Shown one piece after another: positions 30,853-37,467 of a stretch of 39,585 nt of DNA. The notes under the pieces are model-generated. The model searched no databases, was not told the DNA's origin, and saw nothing but the letters and a program-made list of their open reading frames with translations. Numbering within the stretch: the first letter of the stretch is position 1; every line of letters begins with the position of its first letter. This DNA is from Clostridium sp. 1001271st1 H5. GTDB taxonomy: Bacteria; Bacillota; Clostridia; Lachnospirales; Lachnospiraceae. The translations under genes were made by a program, and so were the position numbers. The DNA is taken from NCBI RefSeq assembly GCF_005845215.1, contig NZ_SPHO01000034.1:1-39585 (forward strand). Reading direction: 5' to 3'.

Positions 30853-31186
30853 GGGCAGCGTCCTCCTTTCTCGGTATCAGCACATAAATCCTGTTTGGTT
30901 CTCCAACGCCCTGACGCACCCGCATGATAAGTCCGGCTGTTTCCAGTTCATTCAAAGAACGCTTGACCGTCATAGAGCTGCGGGACAGGACTGCGGCAAT
31001 GTCTGTGACAGGGAAGCAGACAAACAGGATTCCGTTCTCGTCCTCCTGCCCTTTGGAGAGCATAGCGTCCAACATCCGGCAGTACATGACCTTTGCGGTG
31101 CTGCTGACTGGAAATCCTGTCAATGCTCTGGGAAATGGCATACAGGGCGGCAGTGGTGTGTCTATCGTCATAAATTCAAAATTCAT
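30845..31186 (-). CDS. RepA-like winged-helix protein
   Basis: A 113-residue protein that begins MNFEFMTIDTPLPPCMPFPR and continues with a winged-helix domain: 'SSTAKVMYCRMLDAM', 'FVCFPVTDIAAVLSRSSMTVKRSLNELETAGLIMRVRQG' is the HTH and wing, and 'NRIYVLIP' ends it. It matches the N-terminal DNA-binding domain of plasmid replication initiators (RepA_N type) without the usual C-terminal half. It may start IME replication or act as a regulator. AAAAGGAGGAACACACCG is its ribosome-binding site. Confidence 0.8.
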   Translation of the reverse strand: MNFEFMTIDTPLPPCMPFPRALTGFPVSSTAKVMYCRMLDAMLSKGQEDENGILFVCFPVTDIAAVLSRSSMTVKRSLNELETAGLIMRVRQGVGEPNRIYVLIPRKEDAALA

Positions 31187-31371
31187 TCGGTGTGTTCCTC
31201 CTTTTTCTTTGCTCGTTTGGATAAATAACGGGGGCAGTCAATCACAACCGCCCGGAAGCTCTGCCTGCACTCATGCTGGCATTTCCGGCATAATTCGTTG
31301 TAAGTGACACGCCCCCGGTCATTGAGGTAAAAAGAAAGCTCCTGCTTCCTCTTTTTGCTCATTCTCGGCAT
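31183..31371 (-). CDS. Small basic Cys-containing protein of the IME
   Basis: A 62-residue protein, 'MPRMSKKRKQELSFYLNDRG' then 'TYNELCRKCQHECRQSFRAVVIDCPRYLSKRAKKK'. Four cysteines form a possible zinc site, flanked by basic ends. The stop overlaps the RepA-like start by 4 bases (ATGA), so the genes are coupled. The same short protein is usual at the head of this operon in related IMEs; its function is not known, but nucleic-acid binding is likely from its charge. AGGAAACGCAAT is a weak ribosome-binding site. Confidence 0.7.
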   Translation of the reverse strand: MPRMSKKRKQELSFYLNDRGRVTYNELCRKCQHECRQSFRAVVIDCPRYLSKRAKKKEEHTE

Positions 31372-31854
31372 ATTGCGTTTCCTCCCGTTTTAGTGTATGG
31401 TTTCGGGGCGATTTTCGGCAAAATTACAGCCATAGAGCCGCTTAAAATCTCCCGAAGTATCAGCGATAGGGTAGACTATCCCCCTATTAAATTGTCGTGT
31501 TTCGGTATCATTTCGGTGTCAGTTCGCCAGTTCTCCCCGGTGTCGTTCCTCCCCTGAATCTCACAGCGGCGTATCGCTCCCGTTGGTACGCTCGTTTCGG
31601 TCAGGGTTCCTCCACATCCCTGCCAAAAGTCATGGCGCTACATCGCTGGGGAAGCATATCCCACACAGGCTGGTCATTCGATTGGAATAATCCATCGATG
31701 AACTACCTGTATCATAGAACATTTTTGTGCCCTGTGCCGTATGTCCACAAAGTAGGAATTAAGGATAAAAAGCGGAAATTTCCACGATTGCGGAAAGTGT
31801 GATATAATCCAGTTAAGCGACAGCAATGAAACCGCCGGAAAGGAGTGTGCGCCC
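31372..31854. other. 483-base divergent regulatory region of the IME
   Basis: No gene is seen. It holds five TTTCGG hexamers (31401, 31413, 31500, 31511 and 31595), two pairs spaced 12 and 11 bases apart, and a promoter for the XRE gene at its right end. It is flanked by the RepA-like operon on one side and the XRE gene on the other, so it may also hold the IME replication origin. Confidence 0.45.
31774..31808 (+). promoter_or_regulatory. Promoter and possible operator of the XRE gene
   Basis: TGATATAAT is an extended -10 (TATAAT at 31803-31808), with TTCCAC 17 bases upstream as a poor -35. A perfect palindrome, GGAAATTTCC (31774-31783), overlaps the -35 and may be the regulator's own binding site. 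Confidence 0.6.
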
Positions 31855-32661
31855 ATGAAAGGAGCAACAAGCATACAGGAACGCCTTTGGGAACTCCGCA
31901 AGGACAAAGGCTTAAATCTGGAAGAACTATCAAAGCTGACGGGTATTTCCAAATCTGCTCTCGGAAGTTATGAAAAAGAGGATTTTAAGGAAATCAATCA
32001 TGGCAACCTTATCACGCTGGCAGACTTCTATGGGGTTTCCGTTGATTATCTGCTGTGCCGGACAGAGAACCGAGAGCAGATCAACACGCCACTAACAGAG
32101 CTGCATTTGAATGATGAGATGGTGGCACTTTTGAAAAGCGGTCGGATTAACAACCGCCTGCTCTGTGAGCTTGCCACACATAAAGATTTTATCAAGTTTC
32201 TTGCGGACATTGAGATTTATGTGGATGGGATTGCCACCATGCAGATTCAGAACCTCAACGCCCTTGTCGATACCGTCCGGCATGAAATCATTGAACGGTA
32301 TCGCCCCGGCGAAGATGACCCCCATTTGAAAGTGTTGCAAGCCGCCCATATCAGCGATGATGAATATTTCAGCCACATGGTTCTGGATGACCTCAACCTG
32401 ATTATCCGGGATATTCGGGAAGCTCACAAAAAGGACAGCGAGAGTGCACCCCAGACCACCGTTGCCGATGAACTGAAAGAAAATCTGGAAGCGGTTGAAA
32501 ATTTCAAGGGCAGCCGTGATGAAAAGCTGGTTGTCCTTTACTGTAAGCAGCTTGGTATCAACTATAAAAATCTGTCAGATGAAGAATTTCGCTGGCTGAT
32601 TCGGATTCTCAAAAAATCAAAGAAAATGGGAACGCCTATCAGCCAGAGGAAAAAACGATAA
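31855..32661 (+). CDS. XRE-family regulator of the IME
   Basis: A 268-residue regulator and the only clearly plus-strand gene of the IME. The N-terminal HTH (about 7-65) reads 'IQERLWELRKDKGLNLEELSKLTGISKSALGSYE' and 'LADFYGVSVDYLL'. The middle (about 80-200) is the region shared with the decayed paralogue at 3276-3767, and the C-terminal 70 residues are helical and basic. GGAAAGGAGTG lies 8 bases before the ATG. It is read divergently from the RepA-like operon and probably represses one or both. It is followed by a strong terminator at 32664-32713. Confidence 0.88.
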   Translation: MKGATSIQERLWELRKDKGLNLEELSKLTGISKSALGSYEKEDFKEINHGNLITLADFYGVSVDYLLCRTENREQINTPLTELHLNDEMVALLKSGRINNRLLCELATHKDFIKFLADIEIYVDGIATMQIQNLNALVDTVRHEIIERYRPGEDDPHLKVLQAAHISDDEYFSHMVLDDLNLIIRDIREAHKKDSESAPQTTVADELKENLEAVENFKGSRDEKLVVLYCKQLGINYKNLSDEEFRWLIRILKKSKKMGTPISQRKKR

Positions 32662-32663
32662 AG

Positions 32664-32713
32664 AAAAACCGCTGTTGCATGGTTTGTTGGCTTCCATGTA
32701 GCAGCGGTTTTTG
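32664..32713 (+). terminator. Terminator after the XRE gene (can work on both strands)
   Basis: AAAAACCGCTG and CAGCGGTTTTT form the outer stem with extra pairing TGCATGG/CCATGTA inside. A T-run closes the plus strand and an A-run precedes it, so it may also stop minus-strand transcripts from 32759-33325. Confidence 0.8.
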
Positions 32714-32758
32714 CTGGGATTATTCAGTTGAATTTTTAGCACGACAAACTGGAATTTG

Positions 32759-33325
32759 TCAAAGAGGATTATTCCAATATTCCACAGTATTTCTATTTAC
32801 ATCATAAAAAGTAATATTACCCGCATTTATAGGCAAGACAATCGCAAAAGGTTTATTGCGGTCAATATCAACCACTTGAATTGTGTTGCCATCATCTATT
32901 TCAAGTTGTTGCACCTGCTGTTGATTCATAGAAATAAATGCTCGTTCATTATATCCCTCTACAGTAAACTCCACAATTCCTCTTTGAATCCCCGAAAGAG
33001 TTCCACCTCCACGGAAAAAATATCCGAAGGAAAGTCCTGGACGATTGACATAGACGGAAAAAGAATGGTCACTCAAATCCTGAGGGTAAGAAATATATGC
33101 AGCCATCGTGCTGGAAACGCTTCCATCGACCGTCCAATCATCCTTAATCTTCTGCGACGAACGAATATCTGCCTCCAGCTTAGATGAAGTCACGCCGATC
33201 TCATTGTTCGTATAAAGAAAACAAACAAATAAAATACAAGCAAGAACAACCCCTATCACAATTTTAAGAAATATTTTTTTCACGCTATCAAAACTCCTTG
33301 TCAACTTTCGATTTGTCATAATCAT
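32759..33325 (-). CDS. Single-pass membrane protein of unknown function (IME cargo)
   Basis: A 188-residue protein with a basic N-terminus (MTNRKLTRSFDSVKKIFLK; the inner ATG at 33319 may be the real start), one membrane segment at about 20-40 and a 145-residue beta-rich outside domain (SFSVYVNRPGLSFGYFFRGG, VEFTVEGYNERAFISM). Low GC indicates cargo. No family is recognised. It has no clear ribosome-binding site, and the gap to TnpV upstream is only 12 bases, so it is probably transcribed with TnpV. Confidence 0.6.
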   Translation of the reverse strand: MIMTNRKLTRSFDSVKKIFLKIVIGVVLACILFVCFLYTNNEIGVTSSKLEADIRSSQKIKDDWTVDGSVSSTMAAYISYPQDLSDHSFSVYVNRPGLSFGYFFRGGGTLSGIQRGIVEFTVEGYNERAFISMNQQQVQQLEIDDGNTIQVVDIDRNKPFAIVLPINAGNITFYDVNRNTVEYWNNPL

Positions 33326-33337
33326 TCTACCATACCG

Positions 33338-33715
33338 TTATGAATAAATCATCTCTTGCAAAATAATTTCTTCTGCCCGGTTGTGAATGTTATTGCAACG
33401 CTGCACCCATTCCATTTGATGGGTACGCTTCAATTCCTCGGTCACACCATCGGCAGCCTTCATCTGCTCCATGATGGTGTCTAACCGTTCCTGTGCCTGT
33501 TCGTTCAGGTCTGCAAGATATGTCCATAACTCCCCGGTCAGTGTCAATGTGTTCAATCTGGCTGGATGGGCTTCTCTTAAATATTCCCGGTGCATCCGTC
33601 CGTACTTTCCGATAGGGCGGTGTTCCTCCGGCAGCTTCAAATCTGGGATATAGTAATCTCCGACAAGGATATAATCAATTCCGTTTTCCGTTATTCTTGG
33701 TTTCAATTCGCTCAT
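33338..33715 (-). CDS. tnpV: TnpV-family transposon-encoded protein
   Basis: A 125-residue protein with the TnpV pattern: ITENGIDYILVGDYYIPDLKL, 'RPIGKYGRMHREYLREAHPARLNTLTLTGELWTYLADLNEQAQERLD' and the helical end 'QMEWVQRCNNIHNRAEEIILQEMIY'. TnpV was named for Tn4451-type elements, where its role is not known. The gene starts within the end of the Cro/C1 regulator gene (41-base overlap), so translation is coupled. AGGAACATGAG lies before the start. Confidence 0.88.
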   Translation of the reverse strand: MSELKPRITENGIDYILVGDYYIPDLKLPEEHRPIGKYGRMHREYLREAHPARLNTLTLTGELWTYLADLNEQAQERLDTIMEQMKAADGVTEELKRTHQMEWVQRCNNIHNRAEEIILQEMIYS

Positions 33716-33947
33716 GTTCCTTACCTCCTGTGGAAGCAGGCTCGTCTGGTACTAACTCAATCACATCGGTAATCTCACAATTCAGCGTTTCGCAGATACG
33801 GGCTAATGTATCCATGCTGATGTGCTTTCCCTCTTTGCTCATGTTGGCAATCATATTCGTTGTCATACCGGCGGCAAGCCTTAAATCTTCTTTTCTCATA
33901 TCACGCTCTAACAGTGTATGCCAGAGTGGTTTATAGCTGATGTGCAT
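33675..33947 (-). CDS. Cro/C1-type HTH regulator at the IME right end
   Basis: A 90-residue protein with a compact HTH: 'LWHTLLERDMRKEDLRLAAGMTTNMIANMSKEGKHISMDTLARICETLNCEITDVIELV'. This is the YozG/HTH_26 type. The ATG at 33947 follows GCAGGAAAACAAT. It is the first gene of the IME's rightmost operon and has its own promoter with an inverted repeat. It probably controls this promoter. Confidence 0.85.
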   Translation of the reverse strand: MHISYKPLWHTLLERDMRKEDLRLAAGMTTNMIANMSKEGKHISMDTLARICETLNCEITDVIELVPDEPASTGGKEHERIETKNNGKRN

Positions 33948-34010
33948 ATTGTTTTCCTGCCTTTCTATCCATACCACCGGGGCGGCTGCCCCGGCAGGAA
34001 CTTTTCTCTT

Positions 34011-34039
34011 ATTATAACACCAATCTTGTGTAATCACAA
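34011..34039 (-). promoter_or_regulatory. Promoter with operator for the Cro/C1-TnpV operon
   Basis: On the minus strand TTGTGA (34039-34034) and TATAAT (34016-34011) are 17 bases apart. The -35 lies within the inverted repeat TTGTG-ATTA-CACAA (34026-34039), a likely operator. Confidence 0.75.
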
Positions 34040-34102
34040 TTTATTCTTGTATCCTGCCGCTGATACCGTCTGGATTGTGCTTTTCCTTTCTTTTTGTTCC
34101 CT

Positions 34103-34261
34103 TTAATTAGCCATAAACTGCTTGATGCCCTGGCTTTTGGCCGCCGCATTGTCCGAGCCGTAGCCCTCCAGCAGATTGACCACGCCCCACACGGCCAGAC
34201 CGGCCCCCAGGGCGATGACGAGCGTTTGCAGGGTGGTAACGGCAGTAGAGAAAAACTGCAT
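34103..34261 (-). pseudogene. maff2: 5' part of maff2, cut by the IME after codon 48
   Basis: GGAGG lies before the ATG. Codons 1-48 (MQFFSTAVTTLQTLVIALGA and so on to SQGIKQ) are a normal Maff2 N-terminus with the first hydrophobic segment. After the CTG junction the frame reads F-M-A-N and stops, so the second hydrophobic segment is lost. Maff2 proteins are small membrane proteins in the TrbC/VirB2-like slot of Tn1549-type systems, between VirD4 and the TrbL-like protein. The truncated 52-residue product is unlikely to work. Confidence 0.92.
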
Positions 34262-34298
34262 AGTGCCTCCATTTCTCCGGGGACAAGCCCCGGCCATG

Positions 34299-34322
34299 AA
34301 AAAAGCCGCCTTTTCAGGCGGC
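34299..34322 (-). terminator. Terminator between virD4 and maff2
   Basis: On the minus strand GCCGCC-TGAAAA-GGCGGC is followed by six T. It lies inside the transfer region, so maff2 and downstream genes need read-through or another promoter. A second hairpin (CCGGGG-ACAAG-CCCCGG, 34277-34293) sits just before the maff2 ribosome-binding site. Confidence 0.75.
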
Positions 34323-34330
34323 TGCGTCCA

Positions 34331-34353
34331 CCTCTGGCCACGATGGCCAGAAG
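34331..34353. repeat. Dispersed palindrome, copy 11
   Basis: TCTGGCCA-CGA-TGGCCAGA at 34333-34351, directly after the virD4 stop codon and before the terminator. Confidence 0.85.
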
Positions 34354-36192
34354 CTATACAAAGGCGTCCGGGTCGTCGAGATCGTCATAGTTGAGGATGT
34401 CCTCGTCCTCTTCCATGTGCCCCTCGTCCGGCACGTCCACCTCGTACACGGTGTATTCCTCGTTGGGGTTTACCTTGTCCATGCGCCGGGAGATCAGGCG
34501 GCCCAGGTCAAAGGCGTTGCGCTTGTCCGCCTCGGCGGTGTACTTGTAGTTGGGGTGTTTTTTCAGGTCGTACTTGGGGGAGTAGAACGGCGGCAGGCCC
34601 CGGAGCTGTAAAATACAGCGGTCGCCCGGCATGGTCGCCAGCTCGGCGGGGGTCATCAACTCCCGGCCCAGCCGTTGGGTGTTCTGGCTGAAGCTCTCGG
34701 ACTGCCCACGGGATCGCCCCTCGGTCTGCATGGAGATGGTGGCCTTGCCCAGCCAGTTCTCAGATATTTCCTTGATCGTGGAGCTTTCCCGCCCGCCCAG
34801 GAAGATCACGCTGTCCATGTTGCCGAGTATCGTTTCCGCGTGTTTGTCGTAGATTGCCTTACACTGCGCCATCTGCTGGTAAAACAGGCACAGGCTCACC
34901 GATCTTGAGCGGATAACGGCCACCAATTTTTCCAGCCCTGGGACTTGTCCCGTGTTGGCCGCCTCGTCCCATAACACGCGCACATGATGGGGCAGGCTGC
35001 CCCCGTGTACGGTGTCCGCCCGTTCACACAGCAGATTGAACATCTGCGAAAAGGCCAGGGCCACCAAAAAATTATAGGTGCTGTCCGTGTCGCTGATCAC
35101 AAAAAAGGTGGCCGTCCGCCGGTCGCCTATGCGGTCAAGCTCCATTTCGTCATAGCTCATGATCTCCCGGAGCTGGGGGATGTCAAAGGGGGCCAGCCTC
35201 GCGCCGCATGAAATAAGTATGCTGCGGGCCGTCTTGCCGCTGGCTAATTTGTACTTGCGGTACTGCTTCACGGCAAAGCAATCCGGCTTGCGCTTTTCCA
35301 GCCCGGCAAACATATAGTCCACCGCGTTCATAAAATCGTCGTCATCTTCTTTGACTTCCATGCCGCTGATCAAGTCCACCAGGGTATTCATATTTCTGTC
35401 CTGCTCCGGCCCCTCGAAAATGATATAGGCGATCAGGGCGCAATACAAAAGCGTTTCCGATTTCGTCCAGAACGGATCGCCCTCCTTGCCCTCGCCCTTG
35501 GTATTGGAAATTAAGGTATTGACAAACTTCAAGATGTCCGCCTCGTTTTTGATATAGGCCAGGGGGTTATAGTGCAGGCTTTTGGAAAAGTCGATGGTGT
35601 TGAACACCTTGATCTTGTAGCCTTTTTTCTTTTGCAGAAACCAGCCCACCTGGGGCAAGATACCCCCTTTGCTGTCCACCACCACATAGGAAGAATGGGC
35701 CTGGAGCAGTTGGGGGGTGAGCCAAAATCTTGTTTTGCCGGAGCCTGACGAGCCGATGATACAGCAGTTGAGATTGCGGGCGTTCCCCGGTATTTTGGGC
35801 CGGGTGTTCATGGTGAGATATTCCGTCCCGGTCAAGATCACGTTGTTTTCAAACTTGGGATCGGAAAACGGCGCTATGTCTTTAGGGCCGCCCCATCGGG
35901 CGCTGCCGTATTCCGCGTCGGGCCGGTACTTTTTCGCCTTTTTGGTCTTGAAGCAGATGAGCAGGCGGAAACCAGCCGCCCCCAGGATGCCCACCAGCCA
36001 GTCAAAGGGGACGAGGCCCGGTGCGAAGTCCGCAAAGGCCGGGCCGATGGTCTGGATCGTCCCCAGGAGCTTTTCACCAAAGCCAGCGCCCGCCGCCAGA
36101 CGGTAGGCCGTCCCCACTTTCAGGCAGGCCCACAGAATGAACAGGTACGGCACGTTGGGTAAAATGTACTTGCGGATTTTATCTGTCCTCAT
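34354..36192 (-). CDS. virD4: VirD4/TraG-family type IV coupling protein
   Basis: A 612-residue ATPase that links the relaxase-DNA complex to the secretion channel. Two membrane segments lie at about 12-30 and 60-82. Walker A is near residue 150 (CCIIGSSGSGKTRF), Walker B is in 'HVRVLWDEAANTGQVP', and 'LGGRESSTIKEISENWLG' and 'GDRCILQLRGLPPFYSPKYDLKKHPNY' are typical later motifs. The C-terminus is very acidic (DEGHMEEDEDILNYDDLDDPD), as in many coupling proteins. The start overlaps the PcfB stop by 14 bases, so expression is coupled. Confidence 0.95.
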   Translation of the reverse strand: MRTDKIRKYILPNVPYLFILWACLKVGTAYRLAAGAGFGEKLLGTIQTIGPAFADFAPGLVPFDWLVGILGAAGFRLLICFKTKKAKKYRPDAEYGSARWGGPKDIAPFSDPKFENNVILTGTEYLTMNTRPKIPGNARNLNCCIIGSSGSGKTRFWLTPQLLQAHSSYVVVDSKGGILPQVGWFLQKKKGYKIKVFNTIDFSKSLHYNPLAYIKNEADILKFVNTLISNTKGEGKEGDPFWTKSETLLYCALIAYIIFEGPEQDRNMNTLVDLISGMEVKEDDDDFMNAVDYMFAGLEKRKPDCFAVKQYRKYKLASGKTARSILISCGARLAPFDIPQLREIMSYDEMELDRIGDRRTATFFVISDTDSTYNFLVALAFSQMFNLLCERADTVHGGSLPHHVRVLWDEAANTGQVPGLEKLVAVIRSRSVSLCLFYQQMAQCKAIYDKHAETILGNMDSVIFLGGRESSTIKEISENWLGKATISMQTEGRSRGQSESFSQNTQRLGRELMTPAELATMPGDRCILQLRGLPPFYSPKYDLKKHPNYKYTAEADKRNAFDLGRLISRRMDKVNPNEEYTVYEVDVPDEGHMEEDEDILNYDDLDDPDAFV

Positions 36193-36652
36193 GTGTTGCC
36201 TCCCGTTCCCGCTGGCGCTGGGGCCGTTGCTTCATCAGCTCCTGGGCACGTTTGAGCTGTTCCCGGATGGGGACGCGCCGATCCCTGGAGCGTTTCAGCA
36301 TACGCCGGGAGTATTCCTGGAAACAGCCCGTGATGGCGTCGGCCTGCCTTGCCTTGAACAACAACAGGTACTTGCCCTTTTCCACGGGCCGGATGGCGTA
36401 GTCCACACCCCAGCGCCGGGCCACACGGTCAAACAGGCGGGTATCGCCAGGCAGCTCCATGCCGCTGGTGTCGCCCCCGTGGCGCATGAGCTTTCTCGCG
36501 CTCTGCTTGCCCTGGGGCGCTTGCCCGGCCCGCTGGGCCTTGCGGATTTTCCGGGCCGCCGCCCCCAGCACATACGCCAGCCCCCGCGCCGTCAGCTTAC
36601 CGGCCCGCACGGTGATGGCGATACTGCTGCGGGATACCTCCTCGTCAATCAT
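36179..36652 (-). CDS. pcfB: PcfB-family (DUF3801) protein
   Basis: A 157-residue protein: IDEEVSRSSIAITVRAGKLT, 'GLAYVLGAAARKI' and 'MRHGGDTSGMELPGDTRLFDRVARRWGVDYAIRP' match the PcfB/DUF3801 family, which works with PcfC (VirD4) in pCF10-type transfer and is thought to help load the relaxosome. The C-terminus is very basic. GGAGG lies 7 bases before the start. Together with virD4 it forms the left part of the main transfer operon. Confidence 0.9.
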   Translation of the reverse strand: MIDEEVSRSSIAITVRAGKLTARGLAYVLGAAARKIRKAQRAGQAPQGKQSARKLMRHGGDTSGMELPGDTRLFDRVARRWGVDYAIRPVEKGKYLLLFKARQADAITGCFQEYSRRMLKRSRDRRVPIREQLKRAQELMKQRPQRQREREATHEDR

Positions 36653-36677
36653 TCAAACCGCCTCCTTTCGGGCCGGG

Positions 36678-36700
36678 CCTCTGGCCACGATGGCCAGAAG
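36678..36700. repeat. Dispersed palindrome, copy 12
   Basis: TCTGGCCA-CGA-TGGCCAGA at 36680-36698, in the 53-base gap upstream of pcfB. Confidence 0.85.
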
Positions 36701-36705
36701 CGCCA

Positions 36706-37059
36706 TCAATGCCGCCCGCGCCTCCGGCCCTGGCCCTTGACGGTCAGGATGCCCTCCAGGGTGGTGGCCGTGATCCCCAACCGCTGGGCCACGGCGATGT
36801 CGTTTTTCATTTCCTCGGTAACGGGGCCGCCGCACACCACCAGCACACGGGAGCGCCGGAGCAGATCGCGGGCCATGTCGGTGCCGTCCTTATGCTCCTG
36901 GGGCACCGCGTCATGGAGGAACAAGGGCAGATACAGCGTGGGGCAGATGGGCGAGAAGCCCGCCTCGTACACGGAGCGGCAGTAGTCCGCCGCCTGCTCC
37001 GTCACCTCACAGGGATCGCCGCGCCATGCGGCGGTAATGTATGCAAGGGGTCGTTTCAT
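36706..37059 (-). CDS. DUF4406/deoxyribosyltransferase-like protein
   Basis: A 117-residue protein. The start at 37059 has GGAGG 8 bases before it. It opens with RPLAYITAAWRGDPCEVTEQ, the beta-alpha start of a nucleoside 2-deoxyribosyltransferase-like fold. It also has 'ICPTLYLPLFLHDAVPQEH' and 'DLLRRSRVLVVCGGPVTEEMKNDIAVAQRLGI', close to DUF4406 proteins of phages and ICEs. The typical catalytic Glu may be in TEEM. The C-terminus is basic. Its role in the ICE is unknown. Confidence 0.75.
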   Translation of the reverse strand: MKRPLAYITAAWRGDPCEVTEQAADYCRSVYEAGFSPICPTLYLPLFLHDAVPQEHKDGTDMARDLLRRSRVLVVCGGPVTEEMKNDIAVAQRLGITATTLEGILTVKGQGRRRGRH

Positions 37060-37444
37060 ATCGAAAACCTCCATTTCTAATTTGCATTTCAGGGGTACGG
37101 GTCAGCCCTATCCCCCCGCCCTTTCCCATTCATGGGAAAGGGGGCGGCTCTGGAGGATATACCCCCGTCGCGCCGCAGGGGATAGCACAGCCGGGGCAGG
37201 CCGTCAAGGGCAAGCCGCCGCAAGCGGCGGGGCGTTCCGCCCCCTTGACAGCCAGCTCCCGCCTGCGCTGCGAAATAGGCGGCGACGGGGGATATAAACC
37301 GCCAGACCCTCGGCGTCGCAAAGTCCGTTGCGCTCCGTTTCCGCCTCCGGCGAAAACTACGCCCACTCCCTTGCTCCGCCTCTCCCCACAAAGTCTGCGA
37401 CTTTGCGGGGCACCCCATTTGAGGGACGCGGGGACATGAAAAAG
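37060..37444. other. Structured GC-rich non-coding region between parB and the DUF4406-like gene
   Basis: No gene is recognised. It holds several inverted repeats: CCCATTCATGGG (37126-37137), a large GTCAAGGG...CCCTTGAC hairpin (about 37199-37251) with an inner GCCGCC-GCAA-GCGGCGG-like stem, and AAAGTC-TGC-GACTTT (37390-37404). The leader is long enough to be a regulatory RNA or a replication/partition site. Confidence 0.4.
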
Positions 37445-37467
37445 CCTCTGGTCAGGATGGCCAGAGG
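37445..37467. repeat. Dispersed palindrome, copy 13
   Basis: CCTCTGGTCA-GGA-TGGCCAGAGG, directly after the parB stop codon. The outer T-A pair is replaced by C-G on both arms, a compensating change. Confidence 0.8.

Larger units (their letters stand above)
23573..34120. mobile_element. Serine-recombinase integrative mobilizable element (about 10.5 kb) inserted in maff2
   Basis: The element is flanked by the two halves of maff2, and CTG is shared at both junctions (23573-23575 and 34118-34120). GC content is clearly lower than the ICE, and the ICE's dispersed palindrome is absent. Gene content is that of an IME: large serine recombinase at the left end, replication genes (VapE, CHC2 primase, RepA-like), a MobQ-type relaxase with its own oriT candidate, TnpV and regulators, and no secretion genes of its own. 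It would depend on a conjugative helper, possibly even this ICE after excision. The exact crossover dinucleotide within CTG is not determined. Confidence 0.92.

Noticed and set aside
7143..37467. Palindrome copies as ordinary rho-independent terminators
   Set aside because: The copies lack a following T-run, several lie inside genes, and real terminators with T-runs exist separately (8258, 8461, 34299).
7143..37467. Palindrome copies as a CRISPR array
   Set aside because: Copies are kilobases apart, with genes between them and no regular spacers or cas genes.
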